64,000 nucleotides of DNA from Sesamum alatum (taxonomy: Eukaryota > Streptophyta > Magnoliopsida > Lamiales > Pedaliaceae). The stretch covers positions 1-64,000 of the forward strand of contig JACGWO010000003.1 in assembly GCA_034509735.1 (NCBI GenBank), given 5' to 3'. The notes under the pieces are model-generated. The model was given only the letters and a program-made list of their open reading frames with translations, was not told the origin of the DNA and did not search any database. Each line of letters opens with the position of its first letter. Positions within the stretch are counted from its first letter, which is position 1. Positions 36,396 through 48,500 of this stretch are shown in pieces. Position numbers and translations under genes: made by a program.

Positions 36396-39300
36396 TTATA
36401 AGACTAGGACTCCATGTTATTGAACATTAAAATGGACTAGGATTACATCTAGAACACTCTTTTGAGCCATGGACTCATCTTTGTACCTTTCCGCAACGAA
36501 AAACTCCTTAAAACAAGTTTAGACACTAATGCACTTTTATCTTTGCGATATCGAGGGCTTGGAGAACCTTCATAATCAATCGTACGTCCGGATAAATGCC
36601 TAATACTCAACACAGCCGTAGGAAACACCTTATGTTTTTAGTCCTTATCATTGACTGATAGATGACTCATTTCTGGCTATAAATATATTCGTATTGACTC
36701 AAATAATCAATATTAAAGCCACTCTTCGATTATAAGACTAGGACTCCATGTTATGTAACATTAAAATGCACTAGGACTACATCTAGAACATTCTTTGGAG
36801 AGATGGACTCATCTTTGTACCTTTGTTCAACGACAAACTCATTTAAACAAGTTTAGACACTAAAGCACTTTTATCTTTTCCATATCGAGGGCTGGGAACA
36901 CTCTTTTGAGCAATGGACTCATCTTTTTACCTTCGCGCAACCACAAACTCCTTTCAACAAATTTAGACACTTATTCCCTTTTATATTTGAAATATCGAGG
37001 GCTTGGGCAACCTTTGTAATCAATCGTACGTCCGGATACATGACTAATACTCAACACAATCGTAGGAAACACCATGTGTTTTCAGTCTTTATCATTGACT
37101 GATAGATGACTCATTTTTTGCTATAAAATATTCGTATTGATTCTAATAATCGATATTAAAGCCACTCTTCGATTATAAGACTAAGACTCTATGTTATTCA
37201 ACATTAAAATGCACTAGGACTACATCTAGAACTCTCTGTTGAGCCATGGGCTCATCTTTGTACCTTTGCGCAACGACAAACTCCTTTAAACAAGTTTAGA
37301 CACTAATGCACTTTTATCTTGGCCATATCGAGGGCTTGGAGAGCCTTTATAATCAATCGTACGTCTGAATACATGCCTATACTCAACACAATCGTTGGAA
37401 ACATGTTGTGCTTTTCAGTTCATATGATTGATTGATAGATTACTCATTTCTGGCTATAAATATATTCGTACTGACTCTAATATCATATTAAACCCACTCT
37501 TCGATTATATGACTAGGACTACATCTAGAACACTCTTTAGAGCCATGGATTCATCTTTGTACCTTTGCGCGAACGACAAACTCTTTTAAACAAGTTTAGA
37601 CACTAAAACACTTTTATCTTTGCCATATTGAGGGAATGAAGAACCATCATAATCAATCATACGTCCGAATGCATGCCTAATAGTCAACACAATCGTAGGA
37701 AACACCTTGTGCTTTTAGTCCTTATCATTAACTAATAAATGACTCATTTCTGTCTATAAATATATTCGTATTGACTCTAATAATCAATATTAAAGCCACT
37801 CTTCGATTATATGAGTAGGACTCCATCTTATTGAACATAAAAATGCACTAGGACTATATCTTGAACTCCCTTTTGAGCCATAGGCTCATCTTTGTACCTT
37901 TCCGCAACGACAAATGCCTTTAAACAAATTTAGACACTAATGCACTTTTATCTTTTGCCATATTGAGGGCTTTGAGATACTTTATAATCAATCGTACGTC
38001 CGGATACATGTCTAATACTCAACACAATCATAGAAAACACCTTGTGTTATCAGTCCTTATCATTTACTGATACATAACTCATTTTTTGCTATAAATATAT
38101 TCGTATTGACTCTAATAATCAATATTAAAGCCACTCTTTGATTATAAGACTAGGACTCCATGTTATGCAACAATTAAAATGCACTAGGACTATATCTAGA
38201 ACACTCTTTTGAGCCATGGATTCATCTTTATACCTTTGCGCAAACGACAAACTCTTTTAAACAAGTTTAGACACTAAAACACTTTTATCTTTGCTATAAC
38301 GAAGGAATGGAGAACCTTCATAATCAATCGTACGTCCAGATACATGCCTAATACTCAAGACAATCGTAGGAAACACCTTGTGCTTTCAGTCCTTATCATT
38401 GACTGATAGATGACTCATTTCTGGCTATAAATATATTCGTATTAACTATAATAATCAATATTAAAGCCACTCCTCGATTATATGACTAGGAATCCATCTT
38501 ATTGAACATAAAAATGCACTAGGACTACATCTAGAACTCTCTTTTGAGCCATGGGCTCATCTTTGTACCTTTGTGCAACGACAAATTACTTTAAACAAAT
38601 TTAGACACTAATCCACTTTTATCTTTTGCCATATCGAGGGCTTGGAGATACTTCATAATCAATCGTACGTCTGGATACATGCCTAATACTCAACACAATC
38701 ATAGAAAAAACCTTGTGTTATCAGTCCTTATCATTGACTGATAGATGACTCATTTTTTGATATAAATATATTCGTATCTAGTAATCAATATTAAAGCCAC
38801 TCTTCTATTAGAAGACTAGCACTACTATTACATCTAGAACATTCTTTTGAGAGATGGACTCATCTTTGTACCTTTGCGCAACGAAAAACTCATTTAAACA
38901 AGTTTAGACTCTAAAGCACTTTTATCTTTTCCATATCAAGGGCTTGGAGAACATTCATAATCAAATATACGTCCGAATACATGCCTAATACTCAACACAA
39001 TCGCAGGAAACACCTTGTGCTTTCAGTCCTTATCTTTGACTGATAGATGACTCATTTTTTGCTATAAATATATTCGTATTGACTCTAATAATCAATATTA
39101 AAGCCACTCTTCAATTTATATGACTAGGACTCCATCTATTCAACATAAAAATTCACTAGGACTACATCTTGAACACTCTTTTGAGCCATGGACTCATCTT
39201 TGTACTGTCGCGCAACGACAAACTCCTTTAAAAAAATTTAGACACTTATTCCCTTTTATATTTGGTATGTCGAGAGCTTGGGCAACCTTCGTAATCAATC

Positions 39301-40287
39301 GTACGTCCGGATACATGCCTAATACTCAACACAATCGTAGGAAACACCTTGTGCTTTTAGTCCTTATCATTGATTGATAGATGACTCATGTCTGGCTATA
39401 AATATATTCGTATTGACTCTAATAATCAATATTAAAGCCACTCTTCAATTATATGAGTAGGACTCCATCTCATTGAGCATAAAAATGCACTATGACTACA
39501 TTTAGAACTCTCTTTTGAGCCATAGGCTAATCTTTGTACCTTTCCGCAACGACAAATTCCTTTAAACAAATTTAGACATTAATGCACTTTTATCTTTTGC
39601 CATATCGAGGGTTTGTAGAACCTTCATAATCAATCGTACGTCCGGATACATGCCTAATACTCAACACAATCGTAGGAAACACCTTGTGCTTTCAGTCCTT
39701 ATCATTGACTGATAGATGACTCATTTCTGGCTATAAATATATTCGTACTGACTCTAATAATCAATATTAAAGCCACTCTTCGATTATACGACTAGGACTC
39801 CATCCTATTCAACATAAAAATGCACTAGGACTACATCTAGAACACTCTTTCGATCCATGGACTCATCTTTGTACCTTTGCGCAACGACAAACTCCCGTAA
39901 AAAAGTTTAGACACTAATGCACATTTTTCTTTGCCATATCGAAGGCTTGGAGAACCTTCATAATCAATCGTACGTTCGGATACATGCCTAATACTCAACA
40001 AAATAATAGGAAACACCTTGTGCTTTCAGTCATTATCATTGACTGATAAATGACTCATTTTTGGCGGTAAATATATTCGTATTGACTCTAACAATCAATT
40101 TTAAAGCCAATCTTAGATTATATGACTAGGACTCCATCTTATTCAACATAAAAATGCACTAGGACTACAACAAGAACACTCTTTTGAGCCATGGACTCAT
40201 CTTTGTTCCTTTGCGCAATGACAAACTCCTTCAAACAAGTTTAGACACTAATGCAGTTTTATCTTTGCCATATCGAGGGCTTGGAGA

Positions 40288-41010
40288 AGGACTAAAAACA
40301 CAAGGTGTTTCCTACGATTGTGTTGAGTATTAGCCATGTATCCGGACGTACGACTGATTAAGAAGTTTGACCAAGCCCTCGACATGGCAAATATAAAAGT
40401 GCATTAGTGTCTAAATTTGTTTAAAGGAGTTTTTCATTGCGCAAAGGCACAAAGCTGAGTCCATGGGTCAAAAGAGTGTTCTAGATGTAGTCCTAGTGCA
40501 TTTTTATGTTGAATAAGATGGAGTCCTAGTCAAATAATCAAAGATTGGCTTTAATATTGATTATTAGAGAAAATACGAATATATTTATAGCAAAAAATGA
40601 GTCATCTACCAGTCAATGATAAGGACTGGTAACACAAGGTGTTTCCCACGATTATGTTGAGTATTAGGCATGTATCCGGACGTACGATTGATTATGAAGG
40701 TTATCCAAGTCCTCGATATCGCAAAGATAAAAGTGCATTAGTGTCTAAATTTGTTTAAAGGAGTTTGTCATTGCGCAAAGGTACAAAGCTGAGTCCATGG
40801 CTCGAAAGAGTGTTCTAGATGTAGTCCTAGTGCATTTCTATGTTGAATAAGACGGAGTCCTAGTCGTATAATCGAAGATTGGCTTTAATATTGATTATTA
40901 GAGTCAATAGGAGTAAATTTATAGCAATAAATTAGTCATCTATCAGTCAATTATAAGGACAGAAAGCACAAGGTGTTTCCTACGATTGTGTTGAGTATTT
41001 GGCATGTATC
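40288..41010 (-). repeat. Satellite array, R orientation, left of solo LTR
   Basis: At about 40287 the F-orientation sequence '...GGGCTTGGAGAA' changes directly to 'GGACTAAAAACACAAGG', the reverse orientation. About two monomers follow before the LTR insertion at 41011. They have the 'ACAAAGCTGAGTCC' form (the left/right subfamily), unlike the array just before the switch. Confidence 0.93.
41006..41010. repeat. Target-site duplication GTATC, left copy
   Basis: GTATC precedes the TG of the LTR and recurs at 43109-43113 after its terminal CA. Removing the element restores the normal satellite reading ...GGCATGTATC-TGGACGTACG... Confidence 0.9.
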
Positions 41011-41540
41011 TGAAAGAGTTGGTACGGCCCAGGAACGCGGCGGAAGTGTAAAATAAAAGAATTTAAAAACGATTTCAAAGGGGTGTTCCCTTTGAATTTC
41101 CGGGCGCTCGGTGTATTCAAAAGCATTATAACATATAGAAAAATATGCTTGAACATGTGGCTAGAAGAGGAAACAAAAAGGTACAATAATTTAAATAATA
41201 ACATTACCTTTTCGTTTCACATGTAGAACCGCAACAAGTTAGAACCCCTCTAAAGATGATCCACACCACACTAGGAAAGTAAATCTAGATCTACTGCTAG
41301 GTAGAAGCTAGATCAAGAAAGAAACGAAATACGTATTATACTATTGATTAGTGTATACGTATTTCTCATGTTCTCAACTTGAATCCAATTCAAAGAGAAC
41401 TCAAAAATAGAGAAAAAATGCAGGAAATTTCGTGGCTTGTGTGAGGAGAGTGCAAGTTAGGGAGTTGAAAAGTGTATACATGTGTTGTGTAGTTGTAGGT
41501 AGTTTCCAAAACCACCTACACACTAATGCACATCATGGCA

Positions 41541-41584
41541 AGCCACATCATTGCTTACATGGAGCCACATCATTGCTTACATGG
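41541..41584 (+). repeat. Tandem 22-bp duplication inside the LTR
   Basis: A 22-bp unit starting AGCCACATCATTGC is repeated twice without spacer. Confidence 0.9.
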
Positions 41585-41689
41585 AGGACTTTCAACTCCT
41601 ATTAAACTTGCATCAAACCTTTGAGCTTTGATTTCAAGTCATGGACCGGTTTTGACTGGTCTTGATTTAATCAAATTAAATCAAGTGAT

Positions 41690-42000
41690 CCATGGGTTTT
41701 AAATTAATCCAATTAATTTTAAACCTTATTGAAATCCAAAAGTTTATTAATCCAATTAAATAAACATAAGCTCAAACACTAATTAATTGATCCAATCAAT
41801 TAATTAAATGAAACCCAATAAATTAATCTAATTAATTTAAAGTTATTAAGCCCAAAATTAATTAATCCAATTAATTAATTTTTGGGCCCTCCATCCGATG
41901 GATTTTCCCAATAAATGATCCAATCATTCATATTCTCCTTGAATTAATTTAATTGGATTAAATTAATTCACTTCTTCTAAAATTAATTCCAAATTAATTC
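41690..42000. repeat. AATTAATCCAATTAA-type low-complexity region in LTR
   Basis: Many short, partly palindromic variants of TTAATCCAATTAATT and TGATCCAATCAATTAA occur within about 300 bp. The sequence is very AT-rich. It could form hairpins, but no gene or promoter element is distinct. Confidence 0.8.
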
Positions 42001-43001
42001 CACTACTTCCATAGTGATTTGTGTGTGACTCTTTAGGTTCACCCTCAGCTAGACTTGGGCTTGTGTCCAACACAATTGGTTAATTAAATCCAATTTGATT
42101 AATTATTTCTGATTAACCATTAATCAGAAATGCCCGTTACCATGGGTGGCCGTCTAGCAACAGTCCATGGCACTAGAGACTAGGTGAATGTTGGAACATT
42201 TAGGCTTCGAATTCCATACAGGTACAGTCCTTCCGTCGACCATCTCCCGGCCTTAGTCTAGGGCATGGAATTGGGTGTCGGTTCCCATCCTGGACTAGGC
42301 AACTATGCTACAAACTCGAGACGCGTTTACTCTATTGATCGACCTAGGGAACCATTCCCTACTCAACCAATCGCTACGGCCGTAGACTTAATGAGTCGAA
42401 ACCATCTCAGAGCGCATAGGAGACATAGCTGTCAAATACTGACAGAGGACATATTCTCTATTGGAAATCCACCGTCCTCACTACATACTCCGACTGCACT
42501 AGACAAGGCTTATGAAGACCATATCAAAGACATGGTCACCTCTCGCCAGATCCAAGATACAACCTTCATATGCATGCGACTGCCATGATTCCTCAAGTCC
42601 GGGGACTAACCCCGTACTATCGGAACCGGGAATTCCAGTCATACCGATCAAGCCTCTAAGGCTTCCATATGACGATTCCCGCGAGTCAGTTCAGTCAGTC
42701 GACTACCTTGCCAACTAACCCACTAAAATTGCATAGACGACCTACGTCTGGCACCGATGAAACTCGGAACTCACCCAGTGAATGCAATACTTAGTGAAAG
42801 TCTCTATAGGGCACTCGAGGCCCAGTCTCGAGGTCCTCGACTTGGAACGTCTCAGATCGACCCTCAAGGAGTTGGTTTCATAGCCGCCAACCTATGCGCA
42901 GCTAAACTCAATGGGTTTAACCAATCAATCTGTGGGCATTTGTTGTGAAATTGAAATGACATTCAATATAAGTAGTAAGCACAACAAACACATTTTTCCA
43001 G

Positions 43002-43026
43002 TGATGAATACTTACTTTATTCATCA
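43002..43026. repeat. Perfect inverted repeat near LTR end
   Basis: TGATGAATA, seven bases, TATTCATCA. It lies 82 bases from the LTR terminus. Confidence 0.8.
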
Positions 43027-43070
43027 GTATAATATTACTTTGATAAAGATCGACGAATAGTTCCCAGAAC

Positions 43071-43087
43071 AGCCAATCTAATTGGCT
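43071..43087. promoter_or_regulatory. Back-to-back CCAAT motifs near LTR end
   Basis: AGCCAATCTAATTGGCT is a perfect dyad containing CCAAT on both strands, 21 bases from the LTR end. CCAAT boxes are NF-Y sites; use here is only a suggestion. Confidence 0.4.
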
Positions 43088-43108
43088 TTCTGGTCACCTA
43101 TTCTAACA

Positions 43109-43113
43109 GTATC
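43109..43113. repeat. Target-site duplication GTATC, right copy
   Basis: Matches 41006-41010 and is followed by TGGACGTACG of the interrupted satellite monomer. Confidence 0.9.
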
Positions 43114-45589
43114 TGGACGTACGATTGATTATGAAGGTTCTCCAATCCCTCGATATGGCAAATAAAAGTGCATTAGTGTCTAAATTTGTTTAAAGGAGTT
43201 TGTCGTTCCGCAAAGGTACTTGAGAGTATTAGGCATGTATCCAAACGTATGATTCATTATGAAGGTTCTCCAAGCCCTCGATATGGCAAAGATAAAAGTG
43301 CATTAGTGTCTAAACTTGTTTAAAGGAGTTTGTCGTTGCGAAAAGGTACAAAGATGAGTCCATAGCTCGAAAGAGTGTTCTAAATGTAGTCCTAGTGAAA
43401 ATTATGTTGAATAAGATGGCGTCCTAGTCGTATAATTAAAGAGTGACTTTAATATTGATTATTAGAATCTATACGAATATATTTAAAGCCAAAAACGAGT
43501 CATCTATCAGTCAATGATAAGGACTGATAACACAAGGTGTTTCCTACGATTGTGTTGAGTATTAGGCATGTATCCGGACGTACGATTGATTATGAAGGTT
43601 CTCCAAGCCCTCGATATGGCAAAGATAAAAGTGCATTAGTGTCTAAACTTGTTTAAATAGTTTGTCATTGTGCAAAGGTACAAAGCTGAGTCCGTGGCTC
43701 AAAAGAGTGTTCTAGATGTACTCCTAGTGTATTTTTATGTTGAATAAGATGGAGTCCTAGTCATATAATCGAAGACTGGCTTTAATATTGATTATAAGAG
43801 TCAATACGAATATATTTTATACCCAAAAATGAGTCATGTATCAGTCAATAATAAGGACTGAAAGCACAAGGTGTTTTGTACGAATGTGCTGATTGTTAGG
43901 CATGTATCCGGACGTACGATTGATTATGAAGGTTCTCCAAGCCCTCCATATGGCAAAGATAAAAGATCATTAGTGTCTAAACTTGTTTAAAGGAGTTTGT
44001 CGTTGCGCAAAGATACAAAGCTGAGTCCATGGCTCGAAAGAGTGTTCTAGATGTAGTCCTAGTGCATTTTTATGTTGAAAAATATGGAGTCCTAGTCATA
44101 AAATTGAAGAGTGGCTTTAATATTGATTATTAGTTAAATACGAATATATTTCTAGCCGAAAATGAGTCATCTATCAGTCAGTGATAAGCACTGAAAGGAC
44201 AAGGTCTTTCCTACGATTGTGATGAGTATTAGTCATGTATTTAGACTTATGATTGATTATGAACCAAGCCCTCGATATGACAATGATAAAAGCGCATTAG
44301 TGTCTAAGCTTATTTAAAGGAGTTTGCCATTGCGGAAAGGTACAAAGTTGAGTCCATGGCTCGAAAGGGTGTTCTAAATGTAGTCCTAGTGCATTTTTAT
44401 GTTGAATAAGATGGCTTCGTAGTCGTATAATCGAAGAGTGGCTTTAATATTGATTATTAGAGTCAATACGAATATATTTATAGCAAAAAATGAGTCATCT
44501 ATCAGTCAATAAGGACTGATAACACAAAGTGTTTTCTACAATTGTGTTGAGTATTAGGCATGTATCTGGACGTATGATTGATTATAAAGGTTCTCCAAGC
44601 CCTCGATATGGCAAAGATAAAAGTGCATTAGTGTCTAAATTTGTTTAAAGGAGTTTGTCGTTGCGCAAAGGTACAAAGATGAGTCCATAGCTCAAAGGAG
44701 TGTTCTAGATATAGTCCTGGTGCATTTTAATGTTGAATAACATGGAGGCCTAGTCATATAATCGAAGAGTGGCTTTAATATTGATTATTAAAGTCAATAC
44801 GAATATATTTATAGCCGAAAATAAGTCATCTATCAGTCAATGATAAGGACTGAAAGCACAAGGTGTTTCCTACGATTGTGTTGAGTATTAGGCATGCATC
44901 CGGACATACGATTGATTATGAAGGTTCTCCAAGCCCTTGATGGCAAAGATAAAAGTGCATTAGTGTCTAAACTTGTTTAAAGGAGTTTGTCGTTGCGCAA
45001 AGATACAAAGCTGAGTCCATGGCTCGAAAGAGTGTTCTAGATGTAGTCCTAGTGCATTTTTATGTTGAATAAGATGTAGTCCTAGTCGTATAATCGAAGA
45101 GTGGCTTTAATATTCATTATTAGAGTCAATAGGAGTATATTTATACTAATAAATTAGTCATCTATCAGTCAATGATAAGGAATGATAAAAAAAAGGTGTT
45201 TCCTACGATTGTGTTGAGTATTAGGCATGTATCCAGACGTACGATTGATTTCGAAGGTTGACCAAGCCCTCGATATGGCAAATATAAAAGGGAATAAGTG
45301 TCTAAATTTGTTCAAAGGAGTTTTTCGTTGTGCAAAGGTACAAAGCTGAGTCCATGACTCAAAGGAGTATCTTAGATGTATTACTAGTGTATTTTTAGGT
45401 TGAATAAGATGGAGTCCCAGTCATATAATCGAAGAGTGGCTTTAATATTAATTACTAGAGTCAATACGAATATATTTATAGCAAAAAATGAGTCATCTAT
45501 CTGTCAAAGATAAGGACTGAAAACACAAGGTGTTTCCTACGATTGTGTTGAGTATTAGGCATGTATCTGGACGTACGATTGATTAAGAA

Positions 45590-48500
45590 GGTTGACCAAG
45601 TCCTTGATATGGCAGAGATAAAAGGCAATTAGTGTTTAAACTTGTTTAAAAGAGTTTGTCATTGTGCAAAGGTACAAAGATGAGTCCATGGCTCAAAAGA
45701 GTGTTCTAGATGTAGTCCTAGTGCAGTTTTATGTTGAATAAGATGGAGTCCTTGTCATATAATCGAAGAGTGGATTTAATATTGATTATTAAAGTCAATA
45801 TGAATATATTTATAGCAAAAAATGAGTCATCTAATCAGTCAATGATAAGTACTGATAACACAAGGTGTTTTTCTACGATTGTGTTGAGTATTAGGCATGT
45901 ATCCGGACGTACGATTAACTATGGAGGTTCTCCAAGCCCTCGATATCGCAAAGATAAAAGTGCATTAGTGTCTAAATTTGTTTAAAGGAGTTTGTCGTTG
46001 CGCAAAGGTACAAAGCTGAGTCCATGGCTCAATAAAAGTGTTCTAGATGTAGTTCTACTGAATTTTTATGTTGAATAAGATGGTGTCCTAGTCGTATAAT
46101 CGAAGAGTGGCTTTAATATTGATTATTAGAGTCAATTCGAATATATTTATAGCCAGAAATGAGTCATCTATCGGTCAATGATAAGGACTGAAAAAACAAG
46201 GTGTTTCATACGATTGTGTTGAGTATTAGGCATGTATCCGGGCGTACGATTGATTATGAAGGTTCTCCAAGCCGTCGAAATGGCAAAGATAAAAAGTGCA
46301 TTAGTGTCTAAATTCGTTTAAAGGAGTTCGTTGTTGCGCAAAGGTACAAAGCTGAGTCCATGGCTCAAAAGAGTGTTCTAGATGTAGTCCTAGTGCATTT
46401 TATGTTGAATAAGATGGAGTCCTAGTCGTATAATCGAAGAGTGGCTTTAATATTGATTATTAGAGTCAATATGAATATATTTATAGCCAAAAATGAGTCA
46501 TCTATCAGTCAAAGATAAGACTGAAAACACAAGGTGTTTCCTACAATTGATTACGAAGGTTGACCAAGCATATGCCAAATATAAAAGGGAATAAGTGTCT
46601 AAATTTGTTCAAAGGAGTTTTTCGTTGTGCAAAGGTACAAAGATGAGTCCATGGCTCAAAAGAGTGTTCTAGATGTAGTCCTAGTGCAATTTTATGTTGA
46701 ATAAGATGGAGTCCTTGTCATATAATCGAAGAGTGGATTTAATATTGATTATTAAAGTCAATATGAATATATTTATAGCAAAAAATGAGACATCTAATCA
46801 GTCAATGATAAGTACTGATAACACAAGGTGTTTTCTACGATTGTGTTGAGTATTAGGCATGTATCCGGACGTACGATTGACTATGGAGGTTCTCCAAGCC
46901 CTCGATATCGCAAAAATAAAAGTGCATTAGTGTCTAAATTTGTTTAAAGGAGTTTGTCGTTGCGCAAAGGTACAAAGCTGAGTCCATGGCTCAATAAAAG
47001 TGTTCTAGATGTACTTCTACTGAATTTTTATGTTGAATAAGATGGTGTCCTAGTCGTATAATCGAAGAGTGGCTTTAATATTGATTATTAGAGTCAATTC
47101 GAATATATTTATAGCCAGAAATGAGTCATCTATCGGTCAATGATAAGGACTGAAAAAACAAGGTGTTTCATACGATTGTGTTGAGTATTAGGCATGTATC
47201 CGAGCGTACGATTGATTATGAAGGTTCTCCAAGCCGTCGAAATGGCAAAGATAAAAAGTGCATTAGTGTCTAAATTCGTTTAAAGGAGTTCGTCGTTGCG
47301 CAAAGGTACAAAGCTGAGTCCATGGCTCAAAAGAGTGTTCTAGATGTAGTCCTAGTGCATTTTATGTTGAATAAGATGGAGTCCTAGTCGTATAATCGAA
47401 GAGTGGCTTTAATATTGATTATTAGAGTCAATATGAATATATTTATAGCCAAAAATGAGTCATCTATCAGTCAATGATAAGACTGAAAACACAAGGTGTT
47501 TCCTACGATTGATTACGAAGGTTGACCAAGCATATGCCAAATATAAAAGGGAATAAGTGTCTAAATTTGTTCAAAGGAGTTTTTCGTTGTGCAAAGGTAC
47601 AAAGCTGAGTCCATGGCTCAAAAGAGTGTTCTAGATGTAGTCCTAGTGCAGTTTTTATGTTGAATAAGATGGAGTCCTTGTCATATAATCGAAGAGTGGA
47701 TTTAATATTGATTATTAAAGTCAATATGAATATATTTATAGCAAAAAATGAGTCATCTAATCAGTCAATGATAAGTACTGATAACACAAGGTGTTTTCTA
47801 CGATTGTGTTGAGTATTAGGCATGTATCCGGACGTACGATTGACTACGGAGGTTCTCCAAGCCCTCGATATCGCAAAGATAAAAGTGCATTAGTGTCTAA
47901 ATTTGTTTAAAGGAGTTTGTCGTTGCGCAAAGGTACAAAGCTGAGTCCATGGCTCAATAAAAGTGTTCTAGATGTAGTTCTACTGAATTTTTATGTTGAA
48001 TAAGATGGTGTCCTAGTCGTATAATCGAATAGTGGCTTTAATATTGATTATTAGAGTCAATTCGAATATATTTATAGCCAGAAATGAGTCATCTATCGGT
48101 CAATGATAAGGACTGAAAAAACAAGGTGTTTCATACGATTGTATTGAGTATTAGGCATGTATCCGGGCGTACGATTGATTATGAAGGTTCTCCAAGCCGT
48201 CGAAATGGCAAAGATAAAAAGTGCATTAGTGTCTAAATTCGTTTAAAGGAGTTCGTCGTTGCGCAAAGGTACAAAGCTGAGTCCATGGCTCAAAAGAGTG
48301 TTCTAGATGTAGTCCTAGTGCATTTTATGTTGAATAAGATGGAGTCCTAGTCGTATAATCGAAGAGTGGCTTTAATATTGATTATTAGAGTCAATATGAA
48401 TATATTTATAGCCAAAAATGAGTCATCTATCAGTCAATGATAAGACTGAAAACACAAGGTGTTTCCTACGATTGATTACGAAGGTTGACCAAGCATATGC

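Larger units (their letters stand above)
24616..40287 (+). repeat. Satellite array, F orientation, second subfamily
   Basis: About 48 monomers of the same family but with different diagnostic bases from the left and right arrays: 'GACTCATCTTTGTACC' instead of 'GACTCAGCTTTGTACC', 'CATGTTATTCAACATTAAAATG', 'TTTCTGGCTATAAA' and 'GTAGGAAACACCTTGTG'. Monomers differ from each other more than in the 45-58 kb array and show several kinds of internal deletion. No gene, RNA gene or further insertion is visible. Confidence 0.95.
41011..43108. mobile_element. Solo LTR of a plant-type LTR retrotransposon (about 2.1 kb)
   Basis: The element begins TGAAAGAGTTGG and ends CCTATTCTAACA, whose reverse complement is TGTTAGAATAGG, giving an imperfect terminal inverted repeat with TG...CA ends. 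A perfect 5-bp target duplication (GTATC) flanks it, and the interrupted satellite joins seamlessly across it. No gag, pol, primer-binding site or polypurine tract is seen inside, so I read it as a solo LTR left by LTR-LTR recombination. Its length is at the long end for plant LTRs. The lineage and transcription direction are not established; TGTTAGA is a common LTR start, which slightly favours the minus strand. Open frames inside (42265-42588 and two shorter) show no recognisable domain. Confidence 0.85.

Noticed and set aside
42265..42948. Three overlapping or adjacent open frames inside the LTR (107, 68 and 63 codons).
   Set aside because: No recognisable domain, and they lie within a non-coding LTR of higher GC content where chance frames are longer.
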